DNA of 64,000 nucleotides from NCBI GenBank assembly GCA_028281885.1, contig JANQJA010000009.1, positions 310,001-374,000 on the forward strand. The letters run 5' to 3'. This document shows, piece by piece, positions 36,201-44,902 of the stretch. The notes below the pieces were generated by a model. It was not told where the DNA came from and ran no database searches. It worked only from the letters and a program-made list of their open reading frames with translations. Every line of letters begins with the position of its first letter. Position 1 is the first letter of the stretch. The DNA is from Pseudomonadales bacterium (GTDB lineage Bacteria > Pseudomonadota > Gammaproteobacteria > Pseudomonadales > Azotimanducaceae). Both the position numbers and the translations under genes were made by a program.

Positions 36201-37128
36201 GGCACCGATCACGCTGACTGCTGCAGCTGACATTCTGGGAGAGATTGCCAACCCGGCAACAACCCGCGGTCTGTGGGGCGGTCTCGTGATCAACGGTAAT
36301 GCGCCGATCAACGATTGCCCGGAAGGGGCCGAAGGCGGCACGGTTGAATGTATCAAGGAAGGCGAAGCCAACTCAGGTACATTTGGCGGTGCTGACGCTA
36401 CCGACTCCAGCGGCAGGCTGAACTATGTCGTGGTCAAGTTTGCAGGCTCCAACGTTGACCCGGAGAACCAGTTGAACGGTATCGCCTTCCAGGGCGTTGG
36501 CTCAGGTACCGAGGTTGATTACATCCAGGTCTACAACAACCTGGATGACGGCATCGAATTCTTCGGCGGAAACATCTTTGCAAGCCACGTCGTCCTGTCG
36601 GGCAACGCGGATGACTCGCTGGACTGGACCGATGGCTGGCGGGGCGGTATTCAATACCTGTATATCGTCCAGAGCGCTGACTCGGCGGACAACGTGATCG
36701 AAGCGGATAACCGCGAGGGCGATGAACTTGCGTCTCCAGTCGCCAATCCGACTCTCGCCAACTTCACCGCACTAGGCAGTGCCAGTGAAAACGGTGTTCG
36801 GTTCCGTCGTGGTACAGGCGTGCAGCTCTACAACACACTGATCTCCGGCAACGCGACCTGTGTACGCATTGACGGTGACTCGTCGACCGCCAAGCTTTCT
36901 GACGGCGGCATCACGTTTGCCGGTGTTGGGCTGGACTGCGAGACAACCGTTAGCGCTTCGAGCTCTGACGCCGCTGCAGTGCAAGCCTTCCTCGACAGTT
37001 CTACGAACGTGGAAGAAGGCTCAACGCCGGAACCGGTAACACTGCCAGGCGCCCTTGACCCGGAAGGCAGCAGCATCATGGGTGCTGATTTCGACAACTG
37101 GGGAACAGGCTGGACGGTTGGCTTCTAA
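33235..37128 (+). CDS. Large secreted lipoprotein with three ~400-residue repeats, Pho-controlled; unrecognised family
   Basis: 1297 residues. Lipoprotein signal MKLMNVSKAFALTAAALLLASC (lipidated Cys22), then a Gly/Asp-rich linker (~44-62). Three homologous modules follow; each has GLWGGLVINGxAPIND, CPEG ... GxxGCTKEGEANSGTFGG, AGSNVDPENQLNGIAFQGVGS, NNLDDGIEFFGG, GNADDSLDWTDGW and DNREGDE. Short strand-turn rhythm and repeated Asn/Asp/Gly turns suggest a right-handed parallel beta-helix. Paired cysteines recur in each module. Asp-rich turns could bind calcium. A Pho box precedes the gene and a TonB-dependent receptor follows 91 bp after, so a surface ligand-capture partner is likely. I do not know a characterised homologue. 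Confidence 0.85.
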   Translation: MKLMNVSKAFALTAAALLLASCGNDGSNVSPGSVVVVEEIIVDSGGSGGDGSGDGGGDGGDGGAGPVVDTVIPTALAGSITDSGETSSAEFGNKPIITIDVASLDGGQLDPTGLVLGNDSVFEVSGGALRVSAPAASPAPTGLENPDSDCVLELAPGAVVVGSTAEDFIVIEQGCAVVANGTAEQPIVFTAKQEVEGTAEDGDRGLWGGLVINGYAPINDCPEGETGGTAGCTKEGEANSGTFGGDDPEDDSGLLRYVSVRFAGSNVDPENQLNGIAFQGVGSNTLVEYVQVHNNLDDGIEFFGGTVSAKYVVLTGNADDSLDWTDGWQGDIQYLYIEQTDSGDNAIEADNREGDEGAAPISNPTISNMSVFGKSDENALRLRRGTGLTLANSFIDGSATCIRVDGSSRDILGATSDPTITIQGTSFACAETNANDSDGVVEQYLSTANNVSTSGEQVDPVNIGESFFDNTDFVGAIGSDDWTSGWVYPGSVSNTTQPDFGCPNGTTTSAETIGGKRICQISGTVTQDLLLTSNNLYQLIGNVQIGGDNTDSATLTLQAGTIVFGGSPETFIEISRGSQIIANGTRTAPVVFTAEDDLQGLADEATDRGLWGGLVINGNAPINDCPEGAEGGTAACTKEGEANSGTFGGDDPTDSSGRLNYIVVKYAGSNVDPENQLNGIAFQGVGSGTEVNYVQVHNNLDDGIEFFGGNVSAKYVVLSGNADDSLDWTDGWQGEIQYLLIDQADDAGDNGVEADNREGDETAEPRALPKIANMSIFGKSDERAIRLRRGTGLELYNSVVEGSENCLRIQGDSLDQLGTGIRFGGVSFDCATVVEGDDVAAIQAELDASESISETGAAVAAVSTANVSDFFDEVDFIGAIKDEDHDWTMGWTVGNPTSQADFACPTGTTSVTAIDGATETCEISGTITNNLTLSRDNLYVLDGPVFVGGDNTNSADMTIQSGTTIVGDDPEDFLVISRGSKIIANGTAMAPITLTAAADILGEIANPATTRGLWGGLVINGNAPINDCPEGAEGGTVECIKEGEANSGTFGGADATDSSGRLNYVVVKFAGSNVDPENQLNGIAFQGVGSGTEVDYIQVYNNLDDGIEFFGGNIFASHVVLSGNADDSLDWTDGWRGGIQYLYIVQSADSADNVIEADNREGDELASPVANPTLANFTALGSASENGVRFRRGTGVQLYNTLISGNATCVRIDGDSSTAKLSDGGITFAGVGLDCETTVSASSSDAAAVQAFLDSSTNVEEGSTPEPVTLPGALDPEGSSIMGADFDNWGTGWTVGF
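33688..37128 (+). repeat. Three tandem ~1.2-kb internal repeats in the lipoprotein gene
   Basis: Units run about 33688-34896, 34897-36102 and 36103-37128 (last one without the linker). The GLWGG codons recur at 33847, 35059 and 36268, spacings of 1212 and 1209 bp. Stretches such as the SLDWTDGW region are nearly identical in DNA between units, especially 2 and 3, indicating recent duplication or gene conversion. Confidence 0.85.
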
Positions 37129-37219
37129 GAAAAAGCTGATTGAAGCGAAGAGAATCAGATACACGAATGTGACTGGACAGCCTTCAGGTTTTATTGCCGC
37201 CCATTAATTGGACCTTGAT

Positions 37220-39853
37220 ATGAATAAAAAGATATACGCACTTTCAATTGCTCTGGCGTTGTCGACGAACGTGACAAACGCAGGAGAGCTTGATATTCGC
37301 CCAGGGATTGAGGAGCTTGTTGTTCAGGGCAGGTTCATTCCCGACGAGAAGCGGGACACCTCGGAGATCTCGAACGTACTGGACAAGGAAGCACTCGACT
37401 TGCTCGCCGACTCGACGGTTGGAGATGCATTGTCACGGGTAACAAGCCTGAGCCTCGTTGGAGGCAAGTACATCTACGTGCGAGGGCTGGGGGAGCGCTA
37501 CTCATCGACGCTGATCAACGGTTTCCGGATGTCTTCTCCCGTACCGTTCCAGAAGACCGTGCCGCTCGATATCGTGCCCAAGGGCATCGTCCAGAGCCTG
37601 TTAGTACAGAAGACTTACTCGGCAGAATATCCTGGCGACTTCAGCGGCGGTGTCGTGGATATTCGAACACTTCCGACACCCGACGACACCTACCTCAATG
37701 TCGACATCAGTGTTGGCGGTAATTCCGAGACTACGGGCGGTACCGGGCTGACCTACGACGGCGGCAGCTGGGATCACTGGGGCTATGACGATGGAACGCG
37801 AGAGATTCCCCTGAACATCCAGGCGCTTACCAGCCAGCAATTCGAAGACATTGACCATCCCCAGGATCGCGGGCTCGGTGCTTCGTTCTTCAATCGCTGG
37901 GATGTGTTTCAGGACGAACTAAGACCTAATGTCGGGCTCGACGCGGAGCTCGCCCTGAGGACAGAACTGGACAACGGCATCCTGATCAGTTTTCTGGCAG
38001 CAACGCGGTACGGCAACGAATTTGAAAACACGTTGAAGGACTTTCGACGATACGAATTCACCGGTGTCGATGGTGGCAGTAACCAGACCGTTCAGTTCGA
38101 CCAGAGCACGACCAAGCAGACCATTAACCTGACCGGTTTCTACAATCTGGGTATGGAATCCAACAATCACTCCTTGTCACTGGCTCACATTATCCTTCGT
38201 CAGACGGATGATGAGGTGCAGCAACAGCGTGGTTTTTCGTCAGAGGACGATGTGACTTCAGGTACAGAAGTCGCCAGTTATCTCCTGCAATGGACCGAGA
38301 ACGAAATTGAGTCCACCAGTCTCACCGGAGAACATTTCTTCGACCTGGCGGCAGTACAAGGTGGTGCAGTGCGCTGGCGTGCGGTGGATGGATCGGCGGA
38401 GCGGGTATCTCCCGATCGTCGCACTTATACCTATTCGGTTAACAGCGATGGCCTGCAGGAAGTCGTCGTACCCAGCAAACAGGCTGCGGGTGACCTCCGG
38501 GAAATTTTCCAGGCGCCGGACAGGAATTTCGCTGAACTCCAGGATGAGATCAGCGAATACGGCCTGGATGTTGAGCTTCCTCTCTACGTTGGAGACAGTG
38601 ATATCACGATCAAACTCGGCTGGGTTGATTACGAGCGGGTCCGAAAAAGTGAGGATCGACTGTTCCGCTTTGACGTGACACCTTCTGCACCCGATTACGT
38701 TCTGCTGATGACGCCGGTTCAGCTGTTTGGTTTGGATAACTGGAGTGAAGGCTGGGTGGATGCACGAGACTTCTCTGCGAGTGCGGCGAACGCGAGTGGT
38801 ATTTTCCCCTTTGCCCGTGCCGGCGAAACGAACACAGCATACTACCTGGCAATCGACGCGATGGTCACGCCAAGCATCCGAATTCAGTTGGGTGCAAGAT
38901 CCGAAGATACGACCCTGTTTGCCGATGCCTGGGGTGGTAATACGTTGCCGGGAGCCGGTAACTCTGTATCGACTGAGTATTCGGACATACTGCCTGGTGG
39001 GTCGATCACCTGGGAGTTTATCAACGACATGCAGATCCGGATTGCATATTCGGAGTCGGTAAACCGACCGAGTCTGCTGGAAATCACCGGTACCACGATT
39101 CGCAACCCGGAAGATTCCAACCTGTATCGCGGTAACGTGTTTCTGAAACCCGCTGACCTTGAGAGCCTGGATGCACGCTGGGAGTGGTATTTCGGGTCCA
39201 ACGACAGTCTGTCCATCGGCGCCTTCACGAAAGATTTCACCAATCCGATTGAGATCGGCAAGGTCCAGGCCCAGAACGATATTTTTACCTGGTTCAATGC
39301 GGAAGAGGCGACCCTGGATGGCGTGGAAATCGAGCTACGCAAGGATCTGTTCCTCGACGACTGGTTTGGATGGGGTGACATCTGGAACAACTTCACGCTG
39401 AACGCCAACCTGTCGCTGATTGATTCTGAGGTGACTCTTCTCGGAGACGGCGAAACCGCTGCCAATGTGCCGGTAACAGGTAACCGTCGTATTGCACAGT
39501 TGTTCAGTAACAAGCGGCAGCTGACAGGGCAGTCAGATGTTCTGGGGAACTTCATGCTGTCTTACACTGACTTCAATACCGGGATTAGAGGCTCATTGGC
39601 CTACAACTACACGGGAGAGCGAATTGTGCTGGTGGGTGCAGACAATGCGCCGGATCTTGTTGAAGATGCACGCGGCAAACTGGACTTTCTGGTCGAGTGG
39701 AACTTCATGTTCTGGAATACCGACATGACGGTCGAGTTCAAGGCGAAGAACCTGACCAATGAAGAGGTCCTCTGGACTCAGGACCGGCAGATTTATGAGA
39801 GTTATGAGCCAGGAATCAGTTATTCCGCAAGTTTTAAAGCCATACTTTTCTAG
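37220..39853 (+). CDS. TonB-dependent outer-membrane receptor
   Basis: 877 residues from ATG 37220 (MNKKIYALSIALALSTNVTNA, signal peptide); an in-frame upstream start at 37208 adds four residues. A TonB-box-like IEELVVQG follows the signal. The plug domain includes TVGDALSRVTSLSLVGGKYIYVRGLGERYSSTLINGFRM and EYPGDFSGGVVDIRT, as in large carbohydrate/oligomer-type receptors. The 22-strand barrel ends in a C-terminal Phe (SFKAILF). It lies 91 bp after the Pho-controlled lipoprotein on the same strand. By analogy with SusC/SusD pairs the lipoprotein may deliver ligand to it. Ligand unknown; a phosphate-containing one is inferred from context. Confidence 0.93.
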   Translation: MNKKIYALSIALALSTNVTNAGELDIRPGIEELVVQGRFIPDEKRDTSEISNVLDKEALDLLADSTVGDALSRVTSLSLVGGKYIYVRGLGERYSSTLINGFRMSSPVPFQKTVPLDIVPKGIVQSLLVQKTYSAEYPGDFSGGVVDIRTLPTPDDTYLNVDISVGGNSETTGGTGLTYDGGSWDHWGYDDGTREIPLNIQALTSQQFEDIDHPQDRGLGASFFNRWDVFQDELRPNVGLDAELALRTELDNGILISFLAATRYGNEFENTLKDFRRYEFTGVDGGSNQTVQFDQSTTKQTINLTGFYNLGMESNNHSLSLAHIILRQTDDEVQQQRGFSSEDDVTSGTEVASYLLQWTENEIESTSLTGEHFFDLAAVQGGAVRWRAVDGSAERVSPDRRTYTYSVNSDGLQEVVVPSKQAAGDLREIFQAPDRNFAELQDEISEYGLDVELPLYVGDSDITIKLGWVDYERVRKSEDRLFRFDVTPSAPDYVLLMTPVQLFGLDNWSEGWVDARDFSASAANASGIFPFARAGETNTAYYLAIDAMVTPSIRIQLGARSEDTTLFADAWGGNTLPGAGNSVSTEYSDILPGGSITWEFINDMQIRIAYSESVNRPSLLEITGTTIRNPEDSNLYRGNVFLKPADLESLDARWEWYFGSNDSLSIGAFTKDFTNPIEIGKVQAQNDIFTWFNAEEATLDGVEIELRKDLFLDDWFGWGDIWNNFTLNANLSLIDSEVTLLGDGETAANVPVTGNRRIAQLFSNKRQLTGQSDVLGNFMLSYTDFNTGIRGSLAYNYTGERIVLVGADNAPDLVEDARGKLDFLVEWNFMFWNTDMTVEFKAKNLTNEEVLWTQDRQIYESYEPGISYSASFKAILF

Positions 39854-40052
39854 TAAATTTTGTTTATTACATTTTCACTCACGTTGGTTCTCCTGATCGG
39901 CAATTCACGATAACGTAGCTTCAGGATCGATTCTTCAGGAGCAATTTTTCAGGAACAATGGATCCGTTCTTTTGCTTTGATCTTGCGCTGTATCCGGGTT
40001 CAAAGCCTGCAGTGATTGCGACAATGCGGCATCGCCGTCGGGGAGATACCAG

Positions 40053-40949
40053 ATGATTGAAAAAATACCTTTTGGCGGTACTGGGCACAGCAGTACGCGC
40101 ATTCTCTTTGGCGCGGCGGCGCTCAGCCGGATGCGCCAGGACAAGGCCGATGAGACCCTTGAGATCATGATGGAGTACGGCGTCAATCACATTGATTGTG
40201 CTGCCAGCTATGGCGAAGCCGAACTGCGACTTGCGCCTTTTCTTCAGGACCACCGTGACGATGTCTTTCTGGCGACGAAAACAGGCGATCGCACGCGGGA
40301 TGCAGCCATGGCGAGCATTGAGCGATCGCTCGAACGCATGGGCGTCGATCAGATCGACCTGATACAGTTTCACAACCTGTCCAAGGAACAGGAGTGGGAG
40401 AGTGCCATGTCGCCGGGAGGCTGTCTGGAAGCCGCCATTGCGGCGAAGGAGCAGGGTATGGTCCGTTTTATTGGGGTGACGGGCCACGGAACAAGAGTCG
40501 CCGAGATGCATCTCAAGAGCCTGGATCATTTTGAATTCGATTCGGTTCTTTGCCCCTACAGCTATACATCGATGCAGGACCCGCAGTACGCCGAGGAATT
40601 TGAGACGCTCTATCAGACCTGCAAGGAACGCGGGGTGGCCATGCAGACGATCAAGTCAATCGCCCGACGACGATGGCGGGATGACGATCCGTCGAAACGA
40701 TTCAGCTGGTACGAACCCGTGCGGGAGACGAAAACTATTCGTCATGCCGTGCACTGGATACTGCGCCGGCCAGGACTGTTCCTTAACAGTTCCAGCGACG
40801 TCAACCTGCTGCGCGTTATTCTTGATGCTGCCGTCGAGGCGGCAAATGGCATCGACGACGATATCGAAGCGAAGGTCGAGCAGGATGCCCGCTCCTATGA
40901 GATGGAACCGCTGTTCGAGCGAGGCGTACTGGACGACGTTCGCCCCTAA
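40053..40949 (+). CDS. Aldo/keto reductase
   Basis: 298 residues, (alpha/beta)8 NADPH-dependent reductase family. Catalytic set visible: Asp in NHIDCAASYGEAE with the Tyr of SYGEAE, Lys in FLATKTG, and His in LIQFHN. The C-terminal NADPH-binding segment is loose. 199 bp of spacer precede it. Its stop overlaps the larB stop on the other strand by 4 bp. Substrate unknown. Confidence 0.88.
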   Translation: MIEKIPFGGTGHSSTRILFGAAALSRMRQDKADETLEIMMEYGVNHIDCAASYGEAELRLAPFLQDHRDDVFLATKTGDRTRDAAMASIERSLERMGVDQIDLIQFHNLSKEQEWESAMSPGGCLEAAIAAKEQGMVRFIGVTGHGTRVAEMHLKSLDHFEFDSVLCPYSYTSMQDPQYAEEFETLYQTCKERGVAMQTIKSIARRRWRDDDPSKRFSWYEPVRETKTIRHAVHWILRRPGLFLNSSSDVNLLRVILDAAVEAANGIDDDIEAKVEQDARSYEMEPLFERGVLDDVRP

Positions 40950-41602
40950 CGATTGAGCTGATTCAGTATCCGGATGGCCGCACAGGCGGCGCCATAGCCA
41001 TTATCGATGTTGACAACCGTGACGCCGGGCGCACAGCTGACCAACAATGAGTGCAACGCGGTCTCACCGCCTTTCACCATGCCATACCCTACGGAGGTCG
41101 GCACCGCGATCATGGCGGCGGGAATCAATCCCCCGAGCACTGTCGGTAGCGCGGCATCCATACCGGCCACGCAGATAGCGATACGGTAGGTTCTGATTTC
41201 CTCCAGTCGCTCGGTGACGCGCCACAGGCCGGCAACGCCGACATCGGTAATGACCAGTGACCGATGTCCATAAAAGGCGAGGGTGCGCTCCGCCTCACTG
41301 GCTACGGGTACATCAGAGCTCCCGCCAGAGACAATCGCCACCTCGACGGATGACCGAAGTGGCGTCGGCCTGACAAAGCCGGTCCGCGACGCGGGATCAT
41401 ATTCAATCAGTCCCGGAAACTGCTGGTCCAGCCGATCAAATTCACTGGCATCAAGGCGGGTCAGTAACATTGACCGCCGATGATCCGAGACCGTCTGGCA
41501 GATCGATTCAAGCTGCGTCAGCGATTTGCCCTCGCAATAGACGGCTTCGGCAAGCCCGGTCCGGTTCACCCGGTCAAAATCCAGCACGACATCGTCCGAC
41601 AT
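40946..41602 (-). CDS. larB: LarB, pyridinium-3,5-biscarboxylic acid mononucleotide synthase
   Basis: 218 residues. LarB carboxylates and hydrolyses NaAD in the first step of nickel-pincer nucleotide (NPN) synthesis. The N-terminal DFDRVNRTGLAEAVYCEGKS is the LarB hallmark, and the C-terminal PurE-like fold shows SGGSSDVPVASEAERTLAFYGH, CVAGMDAALPTVLGGL and PTSVGYG. Last gene of the larC-larE-larB run; its start adjoins the larE stop at 41602. Confidence 0.93.
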   Translation of the reverse strand: MSDDVVLDFDRVNRTGLAEAVYCEGKSLTQLESICQTVSDHRRSMLLTRLDASEFDRLDQQFPGLIEYDPASRTGFVRPTPLRSSVEVAIVSGGSSDVPVASEAERTLAFYGHRSLVITDVGVAGLWRVTERLEEIRTYRIAICVAGMDAALPTVLGGLIPAAMIAVPTSVGYGMVKGGETALHSLLVSCAPGVTVVNIDNGYGAACAAIRILNQLNR

Positions 41603-42432
41603 CAGGCCATCACCTCAACCGCGTCGACGAGAAATGCACTGCCACGACGATAGGGTTCGATCACGATCCGATGGGCAAGATCGCGAAAGTCCGCCTTGAT
41701 GAGTTGATCGGCCGTCATGTCCCGGGCGGCAATGGCCCAAACCGCATCCTCATCGATGTCGCAAGTGGTCTCGATCTCCAGTGCCACTTCGTTTGGTCGG
41801 ATGCGACAACGTATGCTCGTTGGAGAAAGAGCCACCGGAACGAGTGTCCATAGCCTCTGTTCAATTTCATTGATCACCGGAAGCAGGGCCGGGTCAATGG
41901 CGATGCCCGTTGTGATCCGGCTGGAGAGACAGGGTGAGGCTGGCAGGTCCTTGAGATCATCAAGACCCAGTTCGGATGCAATGCTTCGAATGCCTCGCTT
42001 ATCGATACCCGCTTCCACGAACGGATGCCTGACTCGATGTTCATCGGCGGCAATCAGACCGGGGCGATAGTCCCCCAGATCGTCGGTATTGGTACCGGAT
42101 GCGACGGGTAACGATGTATTCGCAACCACGGTGTCATACAGGTTGGTCTTGCAGAAATAACAGCGATTTACCGGGTTCGATGTATAACGGGGATCGGCAA
42201 TCTCTCCCGCGTCAATCAGCGCAAGCGACCAGTTCTCGATGGCCGCGTAATGTTTGACACGATCGGTGGCCTGGGTCGGCACGGCCGGTGATAGCGCGTG
42301 ATACATCCGCGTGCCGGGCGAGGTTCGGTGCGCCACGTAGGCCAGGGTCATGCTGTCAATACCCCCGCTGACAGCAATGGCGATGGGGCCGGCCTCCCGG
42401 AGACGGGTTGCAAGGCGTTCCAGTTCACTCAT
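41602..42432 (-). CDS. larE: LarE, sulfur transferase for nickel-pincer cofactor
   Basis: 276 residues from ATG 42432, which overlaps the larC stop by 4 bp (ATGA); a longer frame to 42747 only overlaps larC and has no LarE character. The PP-loop AVSGGIDS (22-27) adenylates the substrate. Three cysteines are present: C91 and C94 in NRCYFCK and C168 in SPCLSSR. The last is the position of the sacrificial cysteine in the L. plantarum enzyme; the three together match the Fe-S-cluster type of LarE that accepts sulfide rather than sacrificing a cysteine. Inserts sulfur into P2CMN. Confidence 0.92.
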   Translation of the reverse strand: MSELERLATRLREAGPIAIAVSGGIDSMTLAYVAHRTSPGTRMYHALSPAVPTQATDRVKHYAAIENWSLALIDAGEIADPRYTSNPVNRCYFCKTNLYDTVVANTSLPVASGTNTDDLGDYRPGLIAADEHRVRHPFVEAGIDKRGIRSIASELGLDDLKDLPASPCLSSRITTGIAIDPALLPVINEIEQRLWTLVPVALSPTSIRCRIRPNEVALEIETTCDIDEDAVWAIAARDMTADQLIKADFRDLAHRIVIEPYRRGSAFLVDAVEVMA

Positions 42433-43610
42433 GTTTCGTCTCCGGATTCCAGCTGCCGACGTCGTGCGCGATGAACTCTCAGTGATTCGCTGTTGGCAAG
42501 ATCGTCGCTCTCCACCTTCACCGTGGCGCCACCCGGCCGCTGGGCCGATTTCAACCGGACATCTCCACTGGCGTCGGCGCGAATCTGACCTGTGCGCGGC
42601 AGGATACCCCGTGTCACCTGCTGGCGCCGGATGCCAAGCGTCGAAGTGAGTTCGAAACAGGCATTCATCACGTTCGTCTCCTCGGCTGGCACCACCAGCA
42701 GGCGCAGTGCTGTCATCTGGCGTCCCTTCTTGCCCTGAACGGCCCACTGCACGACGTCAATGACGCCATCAAGCAGACGCAACCGGTCGATGGCCCAGGC
42801 AATTTCTTCCGCTGTCTGGTCATCCAGTTCAAATTCAAGCTGGACAACCTCATCCTGATTCCAGGTATCCACATCTGACGCAGCATCGAAGGCAAGCAAT
42901 CGGGTGACGTTGGATATCCCTTCGAAACGCTTGCTGCCGAATCCCAGACCCGTGCGCCTCAATCTACCCGTTGGCCGCTGCTGGTCAGGGTCGAGAAACC
43001 TGAGAATGGCGGCGCCGGTCGGCGTAATACGCTCTCCTGGGATACCGTCATCAATGAATGTGAATGATTCCAGAATCATTGCTGTCGCCGGCGCGGGTAT
43101 CGGCAGTGGACCATGAGCAGTCATGACCCTGCCACTGCCCATGGGCAGCGATGAAGTTGTCCAGACCGACACATTCAGCCGGGTGATCAGCGCTGCCGCG
43201 CAGACAATATCGGCAATCGAGTCCCAGGCACCGACTTCATGAAACGCCACATCGTCAACAGACTTGCCATGAATGCGCGCCTCAGCCTCGGCAATAATCT
43301 GGAAAATGCCCAATGCGCAGTTGCGGATGTCCGGTTCCAGCCCGGACTCGGTCAGAATACTGCGAATGTTGCTGAAATGGCGGTGACCGTGCCCACCTGC
43401 ATCACTGTCTGCAATGACGCGAAAGGCCGTACCCGTCAAGGTGCCGTCTCCGGTGGCAGTCGTTTCAAGGCGCACAAGGTTTTTGAAACCGGCCGTCTCG
43501 ATAACGCTCTGCAGATCCTCGCCCAGTTCCGGAAAGGCATCCAGCACGGCACCAATAAACATGTCGCCCGACAGACCACCGACCAGGTCAAGATGGATGT
43601 GATTCACCAC
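42429..43610 (-). CDS. larC: LarC, nickel insertion protein for the pincer cofactor
   Basis: 393 residues in one uninterrupted frame (in L. plantarum larC1/larC2 are joined by a frameshift). Opening HLDLVGGLSGDMFIGAVLDAFPEL, then FHEVGAWDSIADIVCAAAL and GRVMTAHGPLPIPAPAT are LarC signatures. A His-rich GGHGHRHF stretch (~74) fits nickel handling. It is a CTP-dependent cyclometallase installing Ni in the NPN cofactor. 12 bp after the Fe-S aldo/keto reductase gene, in the same direction. Confidence 0.94.
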   Translation of the reverse strand: MVNHIHLDLVGGLSGDMFIGAVLDAFPELGEDLQSVIETAGFKNLVRLETTATGDGTLTGTAFRVIADSDAGGHGHRHFSNIRSILTESGLEPDIRNCALGIFQIIAEAEARIHGKSVDDVAFHEVGAWDSIADIVCAAALITRLNVSVWTTSSLPMGSGRVMTAHGPLPIPAPATAMILESFTFIDDGIPGERITPTGAAILRFLDPDQQRPTGRLRRTGLGFGSKRFEGISNVTRLLAFDAASDVDTWNQDEVVQLEFELDDQTAEEIAWAIDRLRLLDGVIDVVQWAVQGKKGRQMTALRLLVVPAEETNVMNACFELTSTLGIRRQQVTRGILPRTGQIRADASGDVRLKSAQRPGGATVKVESDDLANSESLRVHRARRRQLESGDET

Positions 43611-43622
43611 CGGTTGTCCGGT

Positions 43623-44843
43623 CTAGCTCAACATGACGTGGGTCGGGCCACACAGCTTGGCAATGTTGAGCCCGTGGCTGCAGGCGTTCCGGCAGGGAGA
43701 TCCATCGCAGTTGAGGCAGGGGCTGGCGTCGGTGGCAAGCTGAGCGTATTCGGACCGGGCGAAGGGCAGATCCTGGTAGTCGACCGCATACATGCGCGTT
43801 CGTAGCACATCAGAGATGGGCACCTCATACGGACAGCTTCCTTCGCAATCGTTGCAGGCATGACGACAGTACGTCATGTCCGTCAGCCGAGCATACTGTT
43901 CCAGGAGTTCGAAATCGTAGGCGGTCACCTCAGTTTCACCGGACGCGCCAAGATACTCGTCAATCAGTTCGGGAGAGGTCATAGAAATGACCGCCGCGTC
44001 GGTAGTGTCCATGCGCAGTGTCCACTTGAAGGCGGCCTGGGCGTAAGTGTGCCGTCCTTGTTCAAAGGGTCGCATGTCATTGAGGCGGGCGCCACGCAGC
44101 ACCTTCATGGCGACGATACCGATATCCCGGGCTTTCGCTCGCGCCATCGCCTCGGGCAATCCGGTCTGGTTGGCGACGAAATCAAATGCCCGGGTAAATT
44201 TTTCGTAGAACGCCGGGTCCTCACCAAAATTGTGAGCCAGCAGCATGACGTCAAACATGTCCTCGTCGACGGCATAGTTGACGCAATTAATCAGGTAACC
44301 ACCGTGACCCGACATGCCGGTGTAACGGATCTTCCCCTGGGTTTTGGCGCGTTCGACAAACTCGAACCATTCCGGGTTCTTTAGCCGACTGACGTCATTA
44401 ACCGCGTGATTGAAAAAGATCTCGACATGGTCTGTCTGCAATCGTCGCAGACTTTCCTCCAGACGGTCCATAATCGACTCGGCGGAGTCGCGTGAACCCA
44501 CAGCGGCCTTGGTAGCGATATACACTTCGTCCCGCCGACCCTTGATTGCGTTGCCAATGACTTCCTCGGAGGCACCACCGGTGTAGCTTTCTGCCGTATC
44601 AATGTAGTTGACGCCGCGGTCAAGTGCATAGCGGACAAGATTTTCCTCGCCAAATCGTAACCGGCTGGCGCCAAATGAGATGTCTGCAATCTTCAGCTCG
44701 GTGCGCCCAAGCCGGACATAGGATTTAACCTGTGCGGTCGGGTCTGACGCGGCTGTCGCTACCCGGTAGGGTATGCTTGACGCGATACCGCCAGCCGCAG
44801 AAAGTCGCAGGAAGGATCTTCGATTCATACCCATGGTTGTCAC
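43623..44843 (-). CDS. Tat-exported aldo/keto reductase with C-terminal ferredoxin-like domain
   Basis: 406 residues. Twin-arginine signal MNRRSFLRLSAAGG (starts 15 residues or fewer from the first Met), then an AKR barrel with YIDTAESYTGG, IATKAA and IFFNHAVN: the catalytic Asp, Tyr, Lys and His are in place. The C-terminal ~70 residues carry two cysteine clusters, CRHACNDCEGSC and CLNCDGSPCRNAC, typical of two [4Fe-4S] centres. A periplasmic reductase receiving or giving electrons via Fe-S centres is likely. First of a tight run with larC-larE-larB, 60 bp after the CoA transferase gene. Confidence 0.88.
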   Translation of the reverse strand: MTTMGMNRRSFLRLSAAGGIASSIPYRVATAASDPTAQVKSYVRLGRTELKIADISFGASRLRFGEENLVRYALDRGVNYIDTAESYTGGASEEVIGNAIKGRRDEVYIATKAAVGSRDSAESIMDRLEESLRRLQTDHVEIFFNHAVNDVSRLKNPEWFEFVERAKTQGKIRYTGMSGHGGYLINCVNYAVDEDMFDVMLLAHNFGEDPAFYEKFTRAFDFVANQTGLPEAMARAKARDIGIVAMKVLRGARLNDMRPFEQGRHTYAQAAFKWTLRMDTTDAAVISMTSPELIDEYLGASGETEVTAYDFELLEQYARLTDMTYCRHACNDCEGSCPYEVPISDVLRTRMYAVDYQDLPFARSEYAQLATDASPCLNCDGSPCRNACSHGLNIAKLCGPTHVMLS

Positions 44844-44902
44844 CCTGAGGGATCATGCGTGAGACGACTATAAACGAGCCATGGTACCGGTCAACGGTCC
44901 TG

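Noticed and set aside
39915-39956. Three TTCAGGA repeats upstream of the aldo/keto reductase
   Set aside because: Short, irregular spacing (about 15 bases) and not placed like a known operator; probably chance.
42433-42747. N-terminal extension of LarE over larC
   Set aside because: Translation of larC in another frame; the ATGA overlap at 42429-42432 gives the expected LarE start.
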